Shown here piece after piece: positions 9,968 to 21,879 of a stretch of 50,951 bases of DNA. The position numbers and the translations under genes were made by a program. The notes under the pieces are model-generated. The model was not told the DNA's origin, ran no database searches, and saw only the letters and a list, made by a program, of their open reading frames with translations. The stretch lies in the NCBI GenBank assembly GCA_002747975.1, contig PDRA01000023.1, forward strand, positions 1 to 50,951. The letters run 5' to 3'. The DNA comes from Candidatus Altimarinota bacterium. GTDB taxonomy: Bacteria; Patescibacteriota; Gracilibacteria; BD1-5; UBA2023. How positions within the stretch are numbered: position 1 is the stretch's first letter; every line of letters begins with the position of its first letter.

Positions 9968-11227
9968 ATGCTTGATATAAAAATCATTCGAACACAGCCT
10001 CAACTTGTAAAAGACATTATCCAAAAGCGAAATATGACGCTTGATGTCGATGCTTTTCTCGATATTGATGCAAAACGAACACAGCTTATCATAGAAACTG
10101 ATGAACTTCGAGCGCTTAAAAATAAAGTGAGTAAAGAAATACCTTCATTATCTGGGGAAGAAAAAGAAGCAAAACTTGGAGAAATGAAAACAGTCTCAAA
10201 TTCACTCAAAGACCTCGAAGAAAAACAAGACGCAATAGAAGAAGAGTGGAGACATGAATACTATAAATTTCCAAATCTTCTCGATGATACGACGACCATT
10301 GGTCCAACAGAAAATGATGGCGTGGTAGAAGATACTTTTCTCGAAAAAACAAGCTTTGACTTCAAACCAAAAACACACTATGAAATCGGAGAAAAAAAAT
10401 GATGGATTGACATAGAAAAATGATCTCAAATCTCTGGAAGTCGATTCTGGTATCTCAAATGAGATCTTGCACTCTTGCAGTTTGCTATTATCAATTTTGC
10501 TCTGGCAAAACTCGTCTCAAAAGGATTTACCCCTATTCTTCCACCAGTACTCGTACGAGAAAAAGCTATGTTTGGAACTGGATTTTTTCCAGCTGATGAA
10601 GATGGTATCTACGCTGTCAATCCATGAGAAGACAATCTCTATCTTGTCGGAACCAGCGAAGTACCAGTAACAAGCTATCACTCTGGTGAAACTCTTGATC
10701 TTGAAAAACCAAAAATGTATGTTGCCTACAGTCCATGCTTTCGACGAGAGGCTGGAAGTGCTGGAAAAGATACGCGAGGAATTTTGCGATGACATCAATT
10801 TGATAAAGTCGAGATGGTCGTCTTTTCACAACCCGAAGAATCGAAAAAAATGCACGATTTTATGGTATCAGTGGAAGAAGAAATATGGCAAGATTTACAA
10901 ATTCCATATCAAAAAATCAATATTGCCAGTGGTGATCTTGGGAACCCTGCTATGAAAAAATATGATTTAGAGGCTTGGATGCCAGGTCAAGAGGCGTTTC
11001 GAGAAGTGACAAGCTGCTCGAATGTATGAGAATTTCAAAGTCGTCGACTTGGTATCAAGTGTAAAAATCAAAATGGAGAAACAGTCTTTGCTCATACGCT
11101 CAATGGTACTGTAACCGCTCTTGGTCGATGTCTTATTGCTATTATCGAAAACTACCAAACCGCTGATGGAGATGTGAAAATCCCAGACGTACTCGTGCCG
11201 TTTATGGGAGGAAAAAAAGAGATTTAA
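9968..11227 (+). CDS. serS: Seryl-tRNA synthetase
   Basis: 419 residues (family about 425). An N-terminal coiled-coil arm (residues about 25-105, [19 protein letters not shown] and onward) grips the tRNA-Ser long arm. The class II core has motif 1 around [15 protein letters not shown], motif 2 [19 protein letters not shown] followed by HQFDKVE (the Gly before HQF is TGA), and motif 3 [20 protein letters not shown]. It charges tRNA-Ser with Ser. Monocistronic, with an AT-rich leader. Confidence 0.97.
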
Positions 11228-11295
11228 TGCTTTCTTTTTTTATACCGACAAAAAAAAATGAGTACCCACCGTTAACTTTTTTATACCAAAAAGTA

Positions 11296-11323
11296 TTTAC
11301 ATTCAAAAGAAAATAGGTATTAT
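11296..11323 (+). promoter_or_regulatory. Possible promoter of the five-TM protein gene
   Basis: TTTACA (11296-11301), a 16-base spacer, TATTAT (11318-11323), 24 bases before the ATG at 11348. Confidence 0.4.
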
Positions 11324-11347
11324 ATTCCTATACTTAAGAATTTTCTT

Positions 11348-13012
11348 ATGATATTTTCATGTACACATACAACTATGTTAGCGGTCATTAGCTTTTTTAC
11401 AGCTATGCTCGCTCCATGAGTACAGGGCTCATCCCATATGTTCCCCTATGCAATGACAAATGTATATTGAATTGCTTATAGCTTTTTGTTGCTTAATATC
11501 ATCACTTTTTTTGTTGCCAGTCTTCACTTTCGAAAAATCACAAACATTTTGAGTTTTGTACTCTTATGACATATAATTCTCTTTTTGCTTTTGACACTTG
11601 GTGGCTTTGTTCAGTCTCATAATGGTGAGTACATGAGTATGCTTTCTTGGTGATGGTTTTTTATTCTTATTGGCTGTGTTGCTCTTCTCTATACAATTTA
11701 TACAAACAAAAAACGGATATGATGACCACATACATATCGTATGTTTGATACTATTATAGGAATCATATGAATATTTGTATTGACCACTATATTTGGACTT
11801 ATCGTTTATGTCTCACAAATAAATGCGTACAAAAAGACGCATATTATAGAATGAGTTTTTGGTTCTGATAATATCGAAACTCATAGTGGCATTACTCTTT
11901 CTCCAGCCTTTGAAAAAATATACAATTTTACTTTCACTCGTCAGGATGATTTGCTTGAATTCATAGCAAAAACAGCTACTGGATATACGCAATATCCACA
12001 AAAAATACAACTTACAGAACTTCCAAGAAATATATTTTCAACTCAAAATAAACAGTACATCCTTCAAGGAAACAAAGTTATAAAAGATGAAGATACTTTT
12101 GTCGGTACGATCCAATGAAAGACAGAGAATGCTCTCATTGTAACAGATTCCCACAAGACGTTTATTTTCATGCATTCAGGGGCAGAATACACTCTTGATT
12201 CAAGCTATTCAAATATACGAGATATCAAGCAAAATGGAGAGGATATATACTGGCTAGTCCATACAAACTCTGGTGAAATTCTCTACAAAAATAATACAAA
12301 AATAAATGAAAACTTCTCTCATATAAAAAAATATGCTGTCGGTGATGCAGGTATTATTTTTCTTGCTCAAAAGAAGAAAGCAAACACCTATAATCTCTAT
12401 AATAATACAACCAAAATTTTCACAGAGACTGGATTTATACACGAAAGCTTTGAGAGTAATGGGACAAATATTTGGTATGCTCTCAAAAACACTGACAGTA
12501 CATACTCTCTTTTTTTTAATAATGAAAAACTCAAAAAAAGTTACGAGGAAATTTTATGAGTTTTTTTACAAAAAGATGATAACGGATATGTATTTTTTGC
12601 AAGACGACCAGGGACAAAAGATATTTGTGTAATCACTCGATATCAATGAGAAAATTGCGGATTTGAATCGATCCTTCCACCGAAATTTGAGGCCGATAAA
12701 AATGGTGTTATTTTCATGGGATTCAAAGACAAAAAGTGGGGAATTTATAGAAACACAAAACAAATTATAGACGCTCAATATCTTCCCTATCAAAAATCTG
12801 ATACAAAACAATTACAGTTTTTCTTCGACACAACTCGTCCAGAGTATTTTCTTTGTATTCAAAAAACAGATGCTGGGCTTATACTCAATAAAAGATGAAC
12901 TCTCTATCCTCAAAAGTGGAAGGATATAAAAATAAGACCATTTTTTGGTTATGACGGTAAAGTTTTGATTCAACTCCAGGATGAATCTGGGTGGCGAATT
13001 GCGGAACTATAA
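11348..13012 (+). CDS. Five-TM membrane protein with WG-like C-terminal domain
   Basis: 554 residues. The N-terminal 160 residues make about five TM helices (MLAVISFFTAML; IAYSFLLLNIITFFVASL; FVLLGHIILFLLLTLGGF; WFFILIGCVALLYTIY; IIGIFVLTTIFGLIVYV). The remaining 390 residues are soluble, beta-rich and contain irregular strand pairs such as GFKDKKWGIYRNTKQIIDA, close to the WG repeat pattern. Many glycines are TGA, including GG before PHTYR. Inference: a membrane protein with a propeller-like sensor or binding domain. I cannot assign a function. Confidence 0.75.
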
Positions 13013-13382
13013 GAAAATCTATCGAAATGGTGTTATATATAAGCGCTATATATAAACTTTCTTCATTCGTCTCCAGGCTTTTTAGATTTATATTTATGAT
13101 TCTCAAAAGGAGTTATAAATTTTCTATAAAGATCTAGTTTATATTTTACAAAATAAAAAGAAAACCTGCCTTATTAAACAGATTTTCTCTAATCTTGTAT
13201 CATTATACCTTCCTATTATAAGAAAAACAATAAGAATTTAGATGTATTGCTTCTAAGATGAGAATAATATTGAAAATATTTGTTGTCAAAAAGTTTAGAA
13301 AATCTTAAAAAATATAGACAAACTAAAAAAATATATAGAATATAAGAGCCAAGATTCCTAATCCTTTATCCTTAATTTACTC
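13013..13382. other. Gene-free AT-rich stretch
   Basis: About 370 bases between a converging pair of genes. It is strongly AT-rich, with no open frame of note under either code, no terminator-grade hairpin and no repeat shared with the clusters at 344-748 or 21880-22210. I see nothing to annotate. Confidence 0.6.
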
Positions 13383-13739
13383 TTAATTGATAGTTCTTAA
13401 ATGGAGTGGTTTTATGACCGCACCACTCTTTGAAATATCAATTGAGAGGATTGAGGATCTTGGCAGAAACTCGATATATTGTGAAAATAGAACCACTCTT
13501 TTTGATTTCTGTCAAGCAATTTCAACATATACGAATCCTGGCACTTTATCTTCTAAGTGCCTTTTTCTATGGAAAATAATTTTAAAAAATGACGGATTAC
13601 TCACTATCCAAACAAGATCGGCTTGTTTGACACAGATCAAAAAACTTTCTTGAATCGCAAGAATAATGTAGTCCTCTTCTTCCCATTCAAAGACTGCATA
13701 CTCGAAGGGGGGATGAGTGAGGAGTTTGATGAGAAGCTT
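13383..13739 (-). pseudogene. Start-less reading frame, possible gene remnant
   Basis: On the minus strand a 118-codon frame runs from just after a TAA (13742-13740) to a TAA at 13385-13383. Its translation is protein-like: HPPFEYAVFEWEEEDYIIL, then SFLICVKQADLVWIV and IIFHRKRHLEDK. One TGA is read as Gly (EIAG). However, there is no ATG, GTG or TTG before codon 39, so the N-terminus seems lost. The opposite strand also has an open frame here, with worse composition. It sits directly 3' of the fic gene. It could be a decayed accessory gene or one using a rare ATC/ATT start. Confidence 0.35.
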
Positions 13740-13901
13740 TTAGATAGATAAAATTTTTAACTATTTAAATATACTAAAAACTATTCACACACCCTAAAAA
13801 GTGCAAATTATATAGTAAAGTAGAGTGTTATTTAGATAGAGAATTATAGAGTTTCATTTCGGAAGGACAATGGAAAGTCCCCCCTTGAATAGGAATTCTA
13901 T

Positions 13902-15209
13902 TTAGTTAGAGATATATCAAAAGCTCTTTTTGTTGATATGTTTTTTGAGGATACTTCAGTTTTGTACAAGCACCTCTAAGTCAATGCGAGCCATATTTTT
14001 TGATATTGAAAATATCTCAGCTATTTGACGAACTGTAAAAATGATTCCTGTCTTCTTTTTTAAAAACATAAATATCTCACTTTGACGTACAGTTATATTT
14101 TTTTTATGTTGAAGAGTCTTGAGAAATTTTTCTTTTTCTTGTTTTCTAGATATATACACCTTGAAATCATCAAGCCCTTGAATCAAGCAATCAAGATTGT
14201 AATTTAAGAAATAAGTAATATTATTTTTATCAGTTTCACTGTACAAATAGGCATTTTTATAGTCAGTAGTACTACGCTTAATGGATCGAGATATAGAAAT
14301 ATGTTCAACCATCCAATAGTTATTTTTCACAAGATACCAATAAAAAAGTCATCGTGCAGTTCGTCCATTTCCGTCTACAAAAGGATGTATCCATCCGATG
14401 AAAAAATGTATCATGATTCCCACTAAAATTGGATGTATAAAAGTTTCTCATTCATAATGCCTCACATTGAAAAAACTTATAAAGTCCTCCATAATTTTTG
14501 GGATTTTTTTTGCTTCATACGGTGTATGTAACGTCTCATTGGTGACAGTATCCACAACTAAAACATCATCACTATGACGGTAGGCTCAAACTTCATTTTC
14601 ATCTTCAAGCGTTCCATCTGTAAGAATTCCATGAAGTGTAAGTATATGATCTTCTGAGAGAACTTCATTTTCATGACGTATGATGTACTCCATTGCTTTA
14701 TAATTGTTCAAGATCATTCTTTCATCAATCGTCAATGGTTTTCGTCATGTCTCTATCATTTCTTTGGCTACTTTTCGAGTTGTAGATGCTCATTCTACTT
14801 GTGATGAACGTATAGCTTCCTCTATAAGAGAAGAATGAAGATAGAAATTTGTATTTATATCACTATTTTTAAAAGTTGACTTTAGTGTTCATCAAAAATG
14901 AAGATCAAGAATATGGAGTTTTTTGAGGAGAATTTTTGGAAGATTGAATGAAAAGGTATGTTCTCCGAGTAATATAACTTGCTTAGAAAGTCAACGAAGA
15001 TAGTCTATGAATATCCAAGCTTCTTGATGACTAATATCATCAAATGGAAGAGGAATACGGCGAAATTTGTCCCAGTGAACATACTTTCCTTCACTTTGTA
15101 TGTAAAGAAATTCTTTAAATTTTGGATTGTCTTCTATACTTTTTAATACTTTTTCAAGTATTTTCCATCTATCAACCGGATTGTAAGTTGGTGGAGATTG
15201 TATTTTCAT
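13902..15209 (-). CDS. Fic-domain protein with N-terminal Fic_N and C-terminal winged helix
   Basis: 435 residues. The catalytic motif HPFVDGNGRTARG matches HPFxxGNGRxxR fully, so it should transfer AMP (or a similar group) from a nucleotide to a hydroxyl of a target protein. An N-terminal region with RRIPLPF and a later IEEAIRSSQVEGA segment corresponds to the Fic_N part; S-x-x-x-E-G there is the inhibitory-helix type motif of class II Fic proteins. The C-terminal 90 residues (TVRQSEIFMFLKKKTGIIFT, then IAEIFSISKNMARIDLEVL) look like a winged helix-turn-helix. Its promoter lies in a perfect palindrome, so autoregulation is plausible. Next to a duplicated tRNA end, which suggests recent acquisition. 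Confidence 0.92.
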
Positions 15210-15234
15210 AATATAAAATTATTAAATATTGCAC

Positions 15235-15293
15235 AATATTATATAAAAATCGCACAATAAATCAAACTTATTGTGCGATTTTTATATAATATT
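15235..15293. promoter_or_regulatory. 26-bp perfect palindrome over the fic promoter
   Basis: Two perfectly complementary 26-base arms (15235-15260 and 15268-15293) flank a 7-base loop. Each arm contains TTGTGCG and ATATAATATT. On the minus strand a promoter overlaps it: TTTGAT (15266-15261), a 17-base spacer, TATAAT (15243-15238), leading to the fic ATG at 15209. A further TTGTGCAATATT (minus strand) follows the arm. Best read as an operator for a regulator, perhaps Fic itself. There is no T-run after it, so it is not a simple terminator. Confidence 0.65.
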
Positions 15294-15313
15294 TAATGAT
15301 TTGATATATGGAA

Positions 15314-15335
15314 AATGGCTCCCCGGACTGGATTC
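15314..15335. repeat. Direct repeat of the tRNA-Asn 3' end, copy 1
   Basis: Twenty-two bases identical to 15484-15505, covering the CCA end and acceptor/T-stem part of tRNA-Asn. The DNA between the two copies also carries tRNA-like T-loop sequence (GGATTCGAATCC) and a small palindrome. No second functional tRNA can be folded here. Such a partial tRNA copy is the usual scar of site-specific integration or of a tRNA array collapsed by recombination. Confidence 0.7.
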
Positions 15336-15485
15336 AGTCGCTCCTCCGACCGCGACCCGCCTCTCCTCACTTTCGAAATGCCATTCAAGGCATTTCTCAT
15401 AAACCGCTCGGATTCGAATCCAGAAAAAGGACTTCTCATTCAAAAAAAATCTCCTCAAAGAAAGAAGAAATTTTTGTTTTTTTAA

Positions 15486-15560
15486 TGGCTCCCCGGACTG
15501 GATTCGAACCAGTGACCTATTGGTTAACAGCCAATTGCTCTACCGCTGAGCTACCGAGGA
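15486..15560 (-). tRNA. tRNA-Asn (anticodon GTT)
   Basis: On the minus strand a complete cloverleaf: acceptor TCCTCGG pairing with CCGGGGA, D-arm AGCTCAGCGGTAGAGC, anticodon loop CTGTTAA (GTT), T-arm with GGTTCGAATCC, and an encoded CCA (15488-15486). Reads AAC/AAU as Asn. Confidence 0.96.
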
Positions 15561-15578
15561 ATATAAGAAGTGATGTGC

Positions 15579-15606
15579 ATAGTATGAAAAGTTTTGAAAA
15601 AGTCAA
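15579..15606 (-). promoter_or_regulatory. Promoter of tRNA-Asn
   Basis: Minus strand: TTGACT (15606-15601), a 16-base spacer, TACTAT (15584-15579), 19 bases before the first base of the tRNA. Confidence 0.65.
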
Positions 15607-15624
15607 CATTTTTTTTAAGATTTT

Positions 15625-15825
15625 TTAGAAAAACCGTATATAAAAGTATACATTTACACTTTTGATCTTAATATTTTCTTCATTTCTAAATTTTTTAATA
15701 TTTTCTTCATTTCTAAATTTTTTAATATTTTCTTCATTTCTAAATTTTTTGGTACTCTGAATTTCTATCAATAACTTCTTCTTTATTGAAAATAAAATTG
15801 ACAAAACACAAAAAGAGACTACCAT
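15625..15825 (-). CDS. Small protein with a hydrophobic N-terminus and three 9-residue repeats
   Basis: 66 residues from the ATG at 15825 to a TAA at 15627-15625. The start is hydrophobic (MVVSFCVLSILFSI), followed by a basic/acidic part containing KKFRNEENI three times in tandem. There are no TGA codons. The DNA repeat (27 bases, three copies) keeps the frame. No RBS or family. It could be a short membrane peptide or simply a translated tandem repeat upstream of the tRNA promoter. Confidence 0.4.
   Translation of the reverse strand: MVVSFCVLSILFSIKKKLLIEIQSTKKFRNEENIKKFRNEENIKKFRNEENIKIKSVNVYFYIRFF
15669..15749. repeat. Tandem repeat, 27 bases x 3
   Basis: Three essentially identical adjacent copies of a 27-base AT-rich unit beginning TAATATTTTCTTC, with no spacers. 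Not CRISPR. The period is a multiple of 3 and encodes KKFRNEENI on the minus strand. Confidence 0.9.
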
Positions 15826-15855
15826 TTACACTCATATTCTATTGTTTATTTTTAT

Positions 15856-18174
15856 ATGAAATGGTTTTCTCATGGTGTTCTTGGTAAGAATGCCCGAAAT
15901 CTCAAGTACATACGCACAAAAAACAAATGAAAGTATACAAAACTTGCTGATAACAAACTCAAAACAAAAGAGTTTTTGTCACCTCGTGGTATTCCTTTTG
16001 CAAAAAACTATGCTATCATAAAAACACATCAAGAACTCAAAAAATTCTCTCTTGACTCTATTGATGAAGATTCTTTTGTTATCAAGCCAAATATGGGAAG
16101 TAAAGGAAAGTGAATTCTCGTTGTGAAAAAAACAAAAAAATGAGAATATATTTCTGGTGGACATGAATGGTCTGTGGAAGATCTTGAACTTCATATGCTC
16201 GATATACTCCAAGGAGCATTTTCTCTCCATGGAAGAGATACTATCATCATAGAAGAAATGCTACGACCAGGAAAAGAATTTGAAAAATACTGTCGGCATG
16301 GGCTGGCAGATATACGGCTTATTATCTGTAATTATGTTCCTCTGACAGCGATGGTTCGTATGCCGACCGTGAGCTCTGATGGAAAAGCCAACCTCGCACT
16401 GTGATGAATTGGACTTGGAATTGATATTGCTACTGGAAATATCATTAGTTTTTTCCAAAATAATAAAAGTTATACTGGATTTTTTCCAAAAGAGTACGAA
16501 TTCTTGCAGGGTTCAAGTCTTCCCTATTGGGATAATATTCTCCTTTTTTCATCTCAAATTCAGTACCATACCAATCTCGGATACCTCGCACTTGATTGGG
16601 TAATAACAAAAGACGGTCCAAAACTTCTCGAAATCAATGCTCGTGGCGGACTTGAAATTCAAAATATTAATCTTGTGCCACTGGCTGCTCGACTGGCTCA
16701 AATCGAAAAACTAAAAGTTACCTCACCAGAGAAGTGAGTTGAACTTGCCAAATCTCTCTTCCACAGGGAAACTATGAGCTCTTTGGGCGGCAAACACATC
16801 CTCGCTCTCTCCCAAAAAATTTCTCTCAATGGTCAAGAAGTCGATCTGCGAGTGAATATCAATAAACTTCAAACTCAGATTTCTGAGGATCTTCGAAAGC
16901 GATTTTGAGATGAATTTTTGGTCAAACTTCCAAAATGATGACAACTTAGAATCAAATCACAGTCAACTCTTAAAAATGAAAAGCAAACTATTATACTCGG
17001 TCAAGACAGTCTTAAAAATTGCCTTATTGATCCAAGAAGAGTCTCATATATCACCCCAAAACCGGCAAAATGGTCAGATCCACTTCTCAACCTCGATAAA
17101 AATATAAGTAATCTTGGGAAAAAAATTTCTATTTCACGAGTCCTTCGTCCCATAAATTATTTTCAAGAACAGGATAATTTCTTAGCTGATCCTTTTTATT
17201 ACAATCCAAATTTTGAATATAAACGCTACACCCCGAAACAAATAGAAATTTTTAAAGAAGGTATAAAAAAAGTTCATGAGCAACTTCAAGAAAGAAATAT
17301 ACAATCAGAACCACTTTTTCCTTTGTATGAAGAAAAACTAAGAGAAATTGAAGAAAGGCTTTTTTTTATAGAAGCCTACCAAATGCAAGACTATCCAAAA
17401 ATGCAACAAGCCAATAGATATTTATTTGGGGCATTTGATGAAGAAAATCTAGCACTTTCCAAAAAAATTACATTTTCACACAAAAAAAGCGGACCAAAAG
17501 AAAGAAAAGCAATGCTTGGGAAAATCTTGACAATAGACGAAATAATGCAGCATATACATAATTATTTTAAAAAATATACCATACAAGAAATACCAATAAA
17601 AATCTCTACTCATACGCTCTCAAGAATAGCAATTTCATACAAAAAAGAACAGCCTATAATCAATATTTCACATATGGCTAGTATTCGAGAAAAAGAGATG
17701 CAGGCTATTCTCGACCACGAAATTGGGACACACCTCCGTCGATACCTTGCAGGTGAAAAAGAAGGTCTTGATCTCCTCAAAAAGTGAACTGGATACTACA
17801 TAAGTGATGAAGAGGGATTTGCTATTTATAATTCTCTTCTCTCTCTTCCAGAAAAATACCAAAAAAATACTATGTATCTTAATTATTTTATTTTGACACA
17901 AATAGATACACTTTCATTTGTAGAGAGTGCTGGACTCATAAAATCTATCTTCCCGCATAAGAATTTTGCAGAAATTTTTACCCATACTCTTCGGCTCAAG
18001 CGAGGGATTTGTGATGGAAGTGCAAAAACACCATGAACAACGTATTGGAAAGATAAGATTTATGTTGATGGGTATATACGCACAAAAAAATGGATAGACG
18101 ATGGTGGTGATACGAGCAAACTTTTCAAAGGAAAAATCAAGATAAGTGATCTTGAAATCCTCGATACTCTTTAA
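15856..18174 (+). CDS. ATP-grasp amino-acid ligase fused to a DUF1704/MATCAP-type metallopeptidase
   Basis: 772 residues, two enzymes in one chain. Residues 1-290 match the RimK-related alpha-L-glutamate ligase homologues (ATP-grasp of the ATPgrasp_ST/RimK_rel type): GVLGKNARN at the start, DSFVIKPNMGSKGKGILVV, GLADIRLIICN, MVRMPTVSSDGKANL, GGIGLGIDIATG, and the metal-binding LLEINARGGLEIQ. Residues about 370-772 resemble the DUF1704 / 'QEGLA-motif' / MATCAP family, with the zinc motif HEIGTH near residue 622 and SDEEGFAIYNSL after it. Known: the ligase family joins amino acids with ATP; MATCAP-type enzymes are carboxypeptidases. The following gene is the usual partner of this ligase type. 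TGA = Gly at many sites (KGKG, LGG, KGG). The activity is inferred. Confidence 0.85.
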
Positions 18175-18187
18175 TTTTATACTCTTT

Positions 18188-19714
18188 ATGAAATATATTC
18201 TTTCTTTTCTTACCCTTATCTTCCCTATTATTTCTTTTGCTCAAACTGGCACTGGAAATACTGCGGATAGTACCTGAACTTGAAATAATCTACAGCCACT
18301 TCTGTCGCAAAAATGCGATGAAATCTATTCCATAGATTGACCTCAAAAATGAAAGGTAAATACTCCCTATGAGTATAAGATTATTGATGCAGAAAAAGTT
18401 TCAACTTCTTCTGGTATTTCTTTTCGTCTTCTCCAATGAAAAGAAACCATCGAATCAAAATCAAATGTAAAAAAATATGTATGGCCCTTTTCAAAGGCTG
18501 GCGAATATACACTTATAGCTGATATTTCTGATAATACTCAGTGTACATGATCAATCTCAATGCAAATACAAATATATAACAAAGTTATTATCTATTTTGA
18601 TGCTCACAAAAATGACGAAGGATATGGAAGTAATTTTGAAGATCAATTCAAGACAAATAATATTTTGTTTCAATACTTCCCTATCACGGAAAAAATCAAC
18701 ATAGAAGACCTTCAAAAGTACTGGAAAAATATGGAAGAAAGTGATATTATCATATTTTGATATGGAGATATTCTCAATATATTTTCACAAATAGAAGCCC
18801 TTCAAAAAATAAAAAAAGTAGACTTTTCTCATAAAAGGATTTACATCCTTTCAAAATATTCTCACTCGTTTCTTTCCAAAGTTTTAGCCCTTTCTCTGGC
18901 AAAAATCGGAACAAAACAAGTATCTCTCATCAATGACGATCAATTTTCAAGTCTCATCAACCAATGGTCATTTCGAAAAAATCTCGAATTTTCAAATGGA
19001 AAGATGCTTTCATACGAAAAAAAAGGATGATTTTTTACCTTGAGTAGTTTCCTTGAGTTTCTCGCCTATGGTGGAATATCATACCAATTTCTTTGAATAC
19101 TGTTAGTACTTACCTGTATTGCTCTTGTATTCAATATTTTCAAACAAGTTATTGGACTCTATGTATTTGGGATTTATTATCCAATTCTCTTTGCTCTCAT
19201 CCTCACACATATTAGCTCTAAGCTTGCAGTCCTCTTTTTTATAATTGCTTTTATTGCTTCATTTTTTGTCCTCTTTATTTCAAGATGGATACATCTTCTC
19301 TTTAACGCAAAACGAGCTCTCTTGATAAGTATATATATACTTCTGATTTTTCTGGCCTTAGGACTCGATAATTTCTTTGAAACAAAAATATTTACCTACG
19401 ATGCTTTTGGTAATATACTTATCATAATACCTCTCTTTGCTACACTTTTTATCGCTGAAAAAGTATTTCAGGATGGTGGAAAAGTGCTAACACGCGGATG
19501 GTTTTTTATGATATTCCAATTTATTCTTATTTCTGGAATTGCCTATTTTCTTCTCAGTTACCAAGTACTTCAATACTTCTTGATTTCTTATCCAGATATC
19601 ATTTTCTGAATTATTTTACTCAATATTCTGGTAGGTCGATACCTTGGACTTCAAGTTTTTGAATATGTTCGATTTCGTCCGATTTTATGAAGCCTCAACG
19701 ATGAAGAGGAATAA
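18188..19714 (+). CDS. 7TM-transglutaminase-type membrane protein
   Basis: 508 residues. Signal peptide (MKYILSFLTLIFPIISFA), then an exported part: an Ig-like fold (NTPYEYKIIDAEKVSTSSG) and an alpha/beta segment (KVIIYFDAHKNDEGYG onward). The C-terminal 240 residues carry about seven TM helices. The first loop reads FKQVIGLYVFGIYYPILFAL, which closely resembles the start of the '7TM helices fused to inactive transglutaminase' family. In other bacteria that family is encoded beside RimK-related ligases; here it begins 13 bases after the ligase-peptidase gene. The N-terminal half is shorter than the usual inactive transglutaminase. Ends with an acidic tail (LNDEEE). Confidence 0.75.
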
Positions 19715-19738
19715 TTTTATTTTTTATCTTTTTGTTTT

Positions 19739-21233
<1,495 letters not shown>

Positions 21234-21241
<8 letters not shown>

Positions 21242-21812
21242 CACTCAATCTCATCATCACATCCCAGAAAATGCCCAATGTGTATTTGAATGAATACGAA
21301 ATACGATCTATCAATGGGATCAAGAAATGTATGACAGATCAACTGCTCGATTTGAATGCAATCGATACACTGATGGAGCCTTTGTCGTCCCAGTCTTAGA
21401 AAATGGAAATATCCTCCTTACGAAACAAACTCAACCAGGACGAGAGCTTTTTGTTTCTTTACCATGATGAGGGTTTGATATCCCAAACGAGGATCCACTT
21501 GAGTGTGCAAAAAGAGAGCTCCGGGAAGAAACCTGATATACATCAGATGACTGGGAGCTCTGGTTTCGATTTGATGGCACATCTCATGTGATGATGTATG
21601 TTTACTATTTCATCGCGAGGAATTGTCAAAAAACACAAGAAATCACACCCGATCCTGGAGAAAAAATAGAGACATTCGAAGTTAACTTCGATACATTTCT
21701 CGAGTTTTCAAGTAATCCTGAGTTTCAACATCATTGGAATCTCCTCCCTCATATGTACGAAGCTCGACTGAATACAAAGGAATACAAAGCCTTGCGGGAA
21801 AAAATCTTTTAA
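21234..21812 (+). CDS. Nudix hydrolase
   Basis: 192 residues. The Nudix box Gx5Ex7REUxEExGU is complete: G-FDIPN-E-DPLECAK-RELREETGY. The second Gly is TGA (21534-21536), a direct test of the recoding. Nudix enzymes cleave nucleoside diphosphates linked to other groups. The ADP-ribose type is likeliest from the RYTDGAFVVPVLENGNILLTK lead-in and the following segment, but this is not certain. Start ATG at 21234 overlaps the metG stop. Confidence 0.9.
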
Positions 21813-21879
21813 GAGAGGATTTCTCAAAGAGTCGATACCTAAAAAATCAAGTAAAAGAAGGAATAAGAGAAAATACAGG

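Noticed and set aside
13387-13653. Plus-strand frame opposite the start-less ORF
   Set aside because: Composition is less protein-like than the minus frame, and no promoter or neighbour supports it.
15235-15293. The long palindrome as a simple transcription terminator
   Set aside because: There is no T-run after either arm, and it lies upstream of fic covering a promoter; an operator fits better.
15336-15483. A second tRNA gene between the tRNA-Asn 3' end copies
   Set aside because: GGATTCGAATCC and acceptor-like bases occur, but no anticodon arm or full cloverleaf can be formed.
15669-15749. CRISPR array
   Set aside because: Repeats are directly adjacent with no spacers, AT-rich, and there are only three copies; no cas genes are near.
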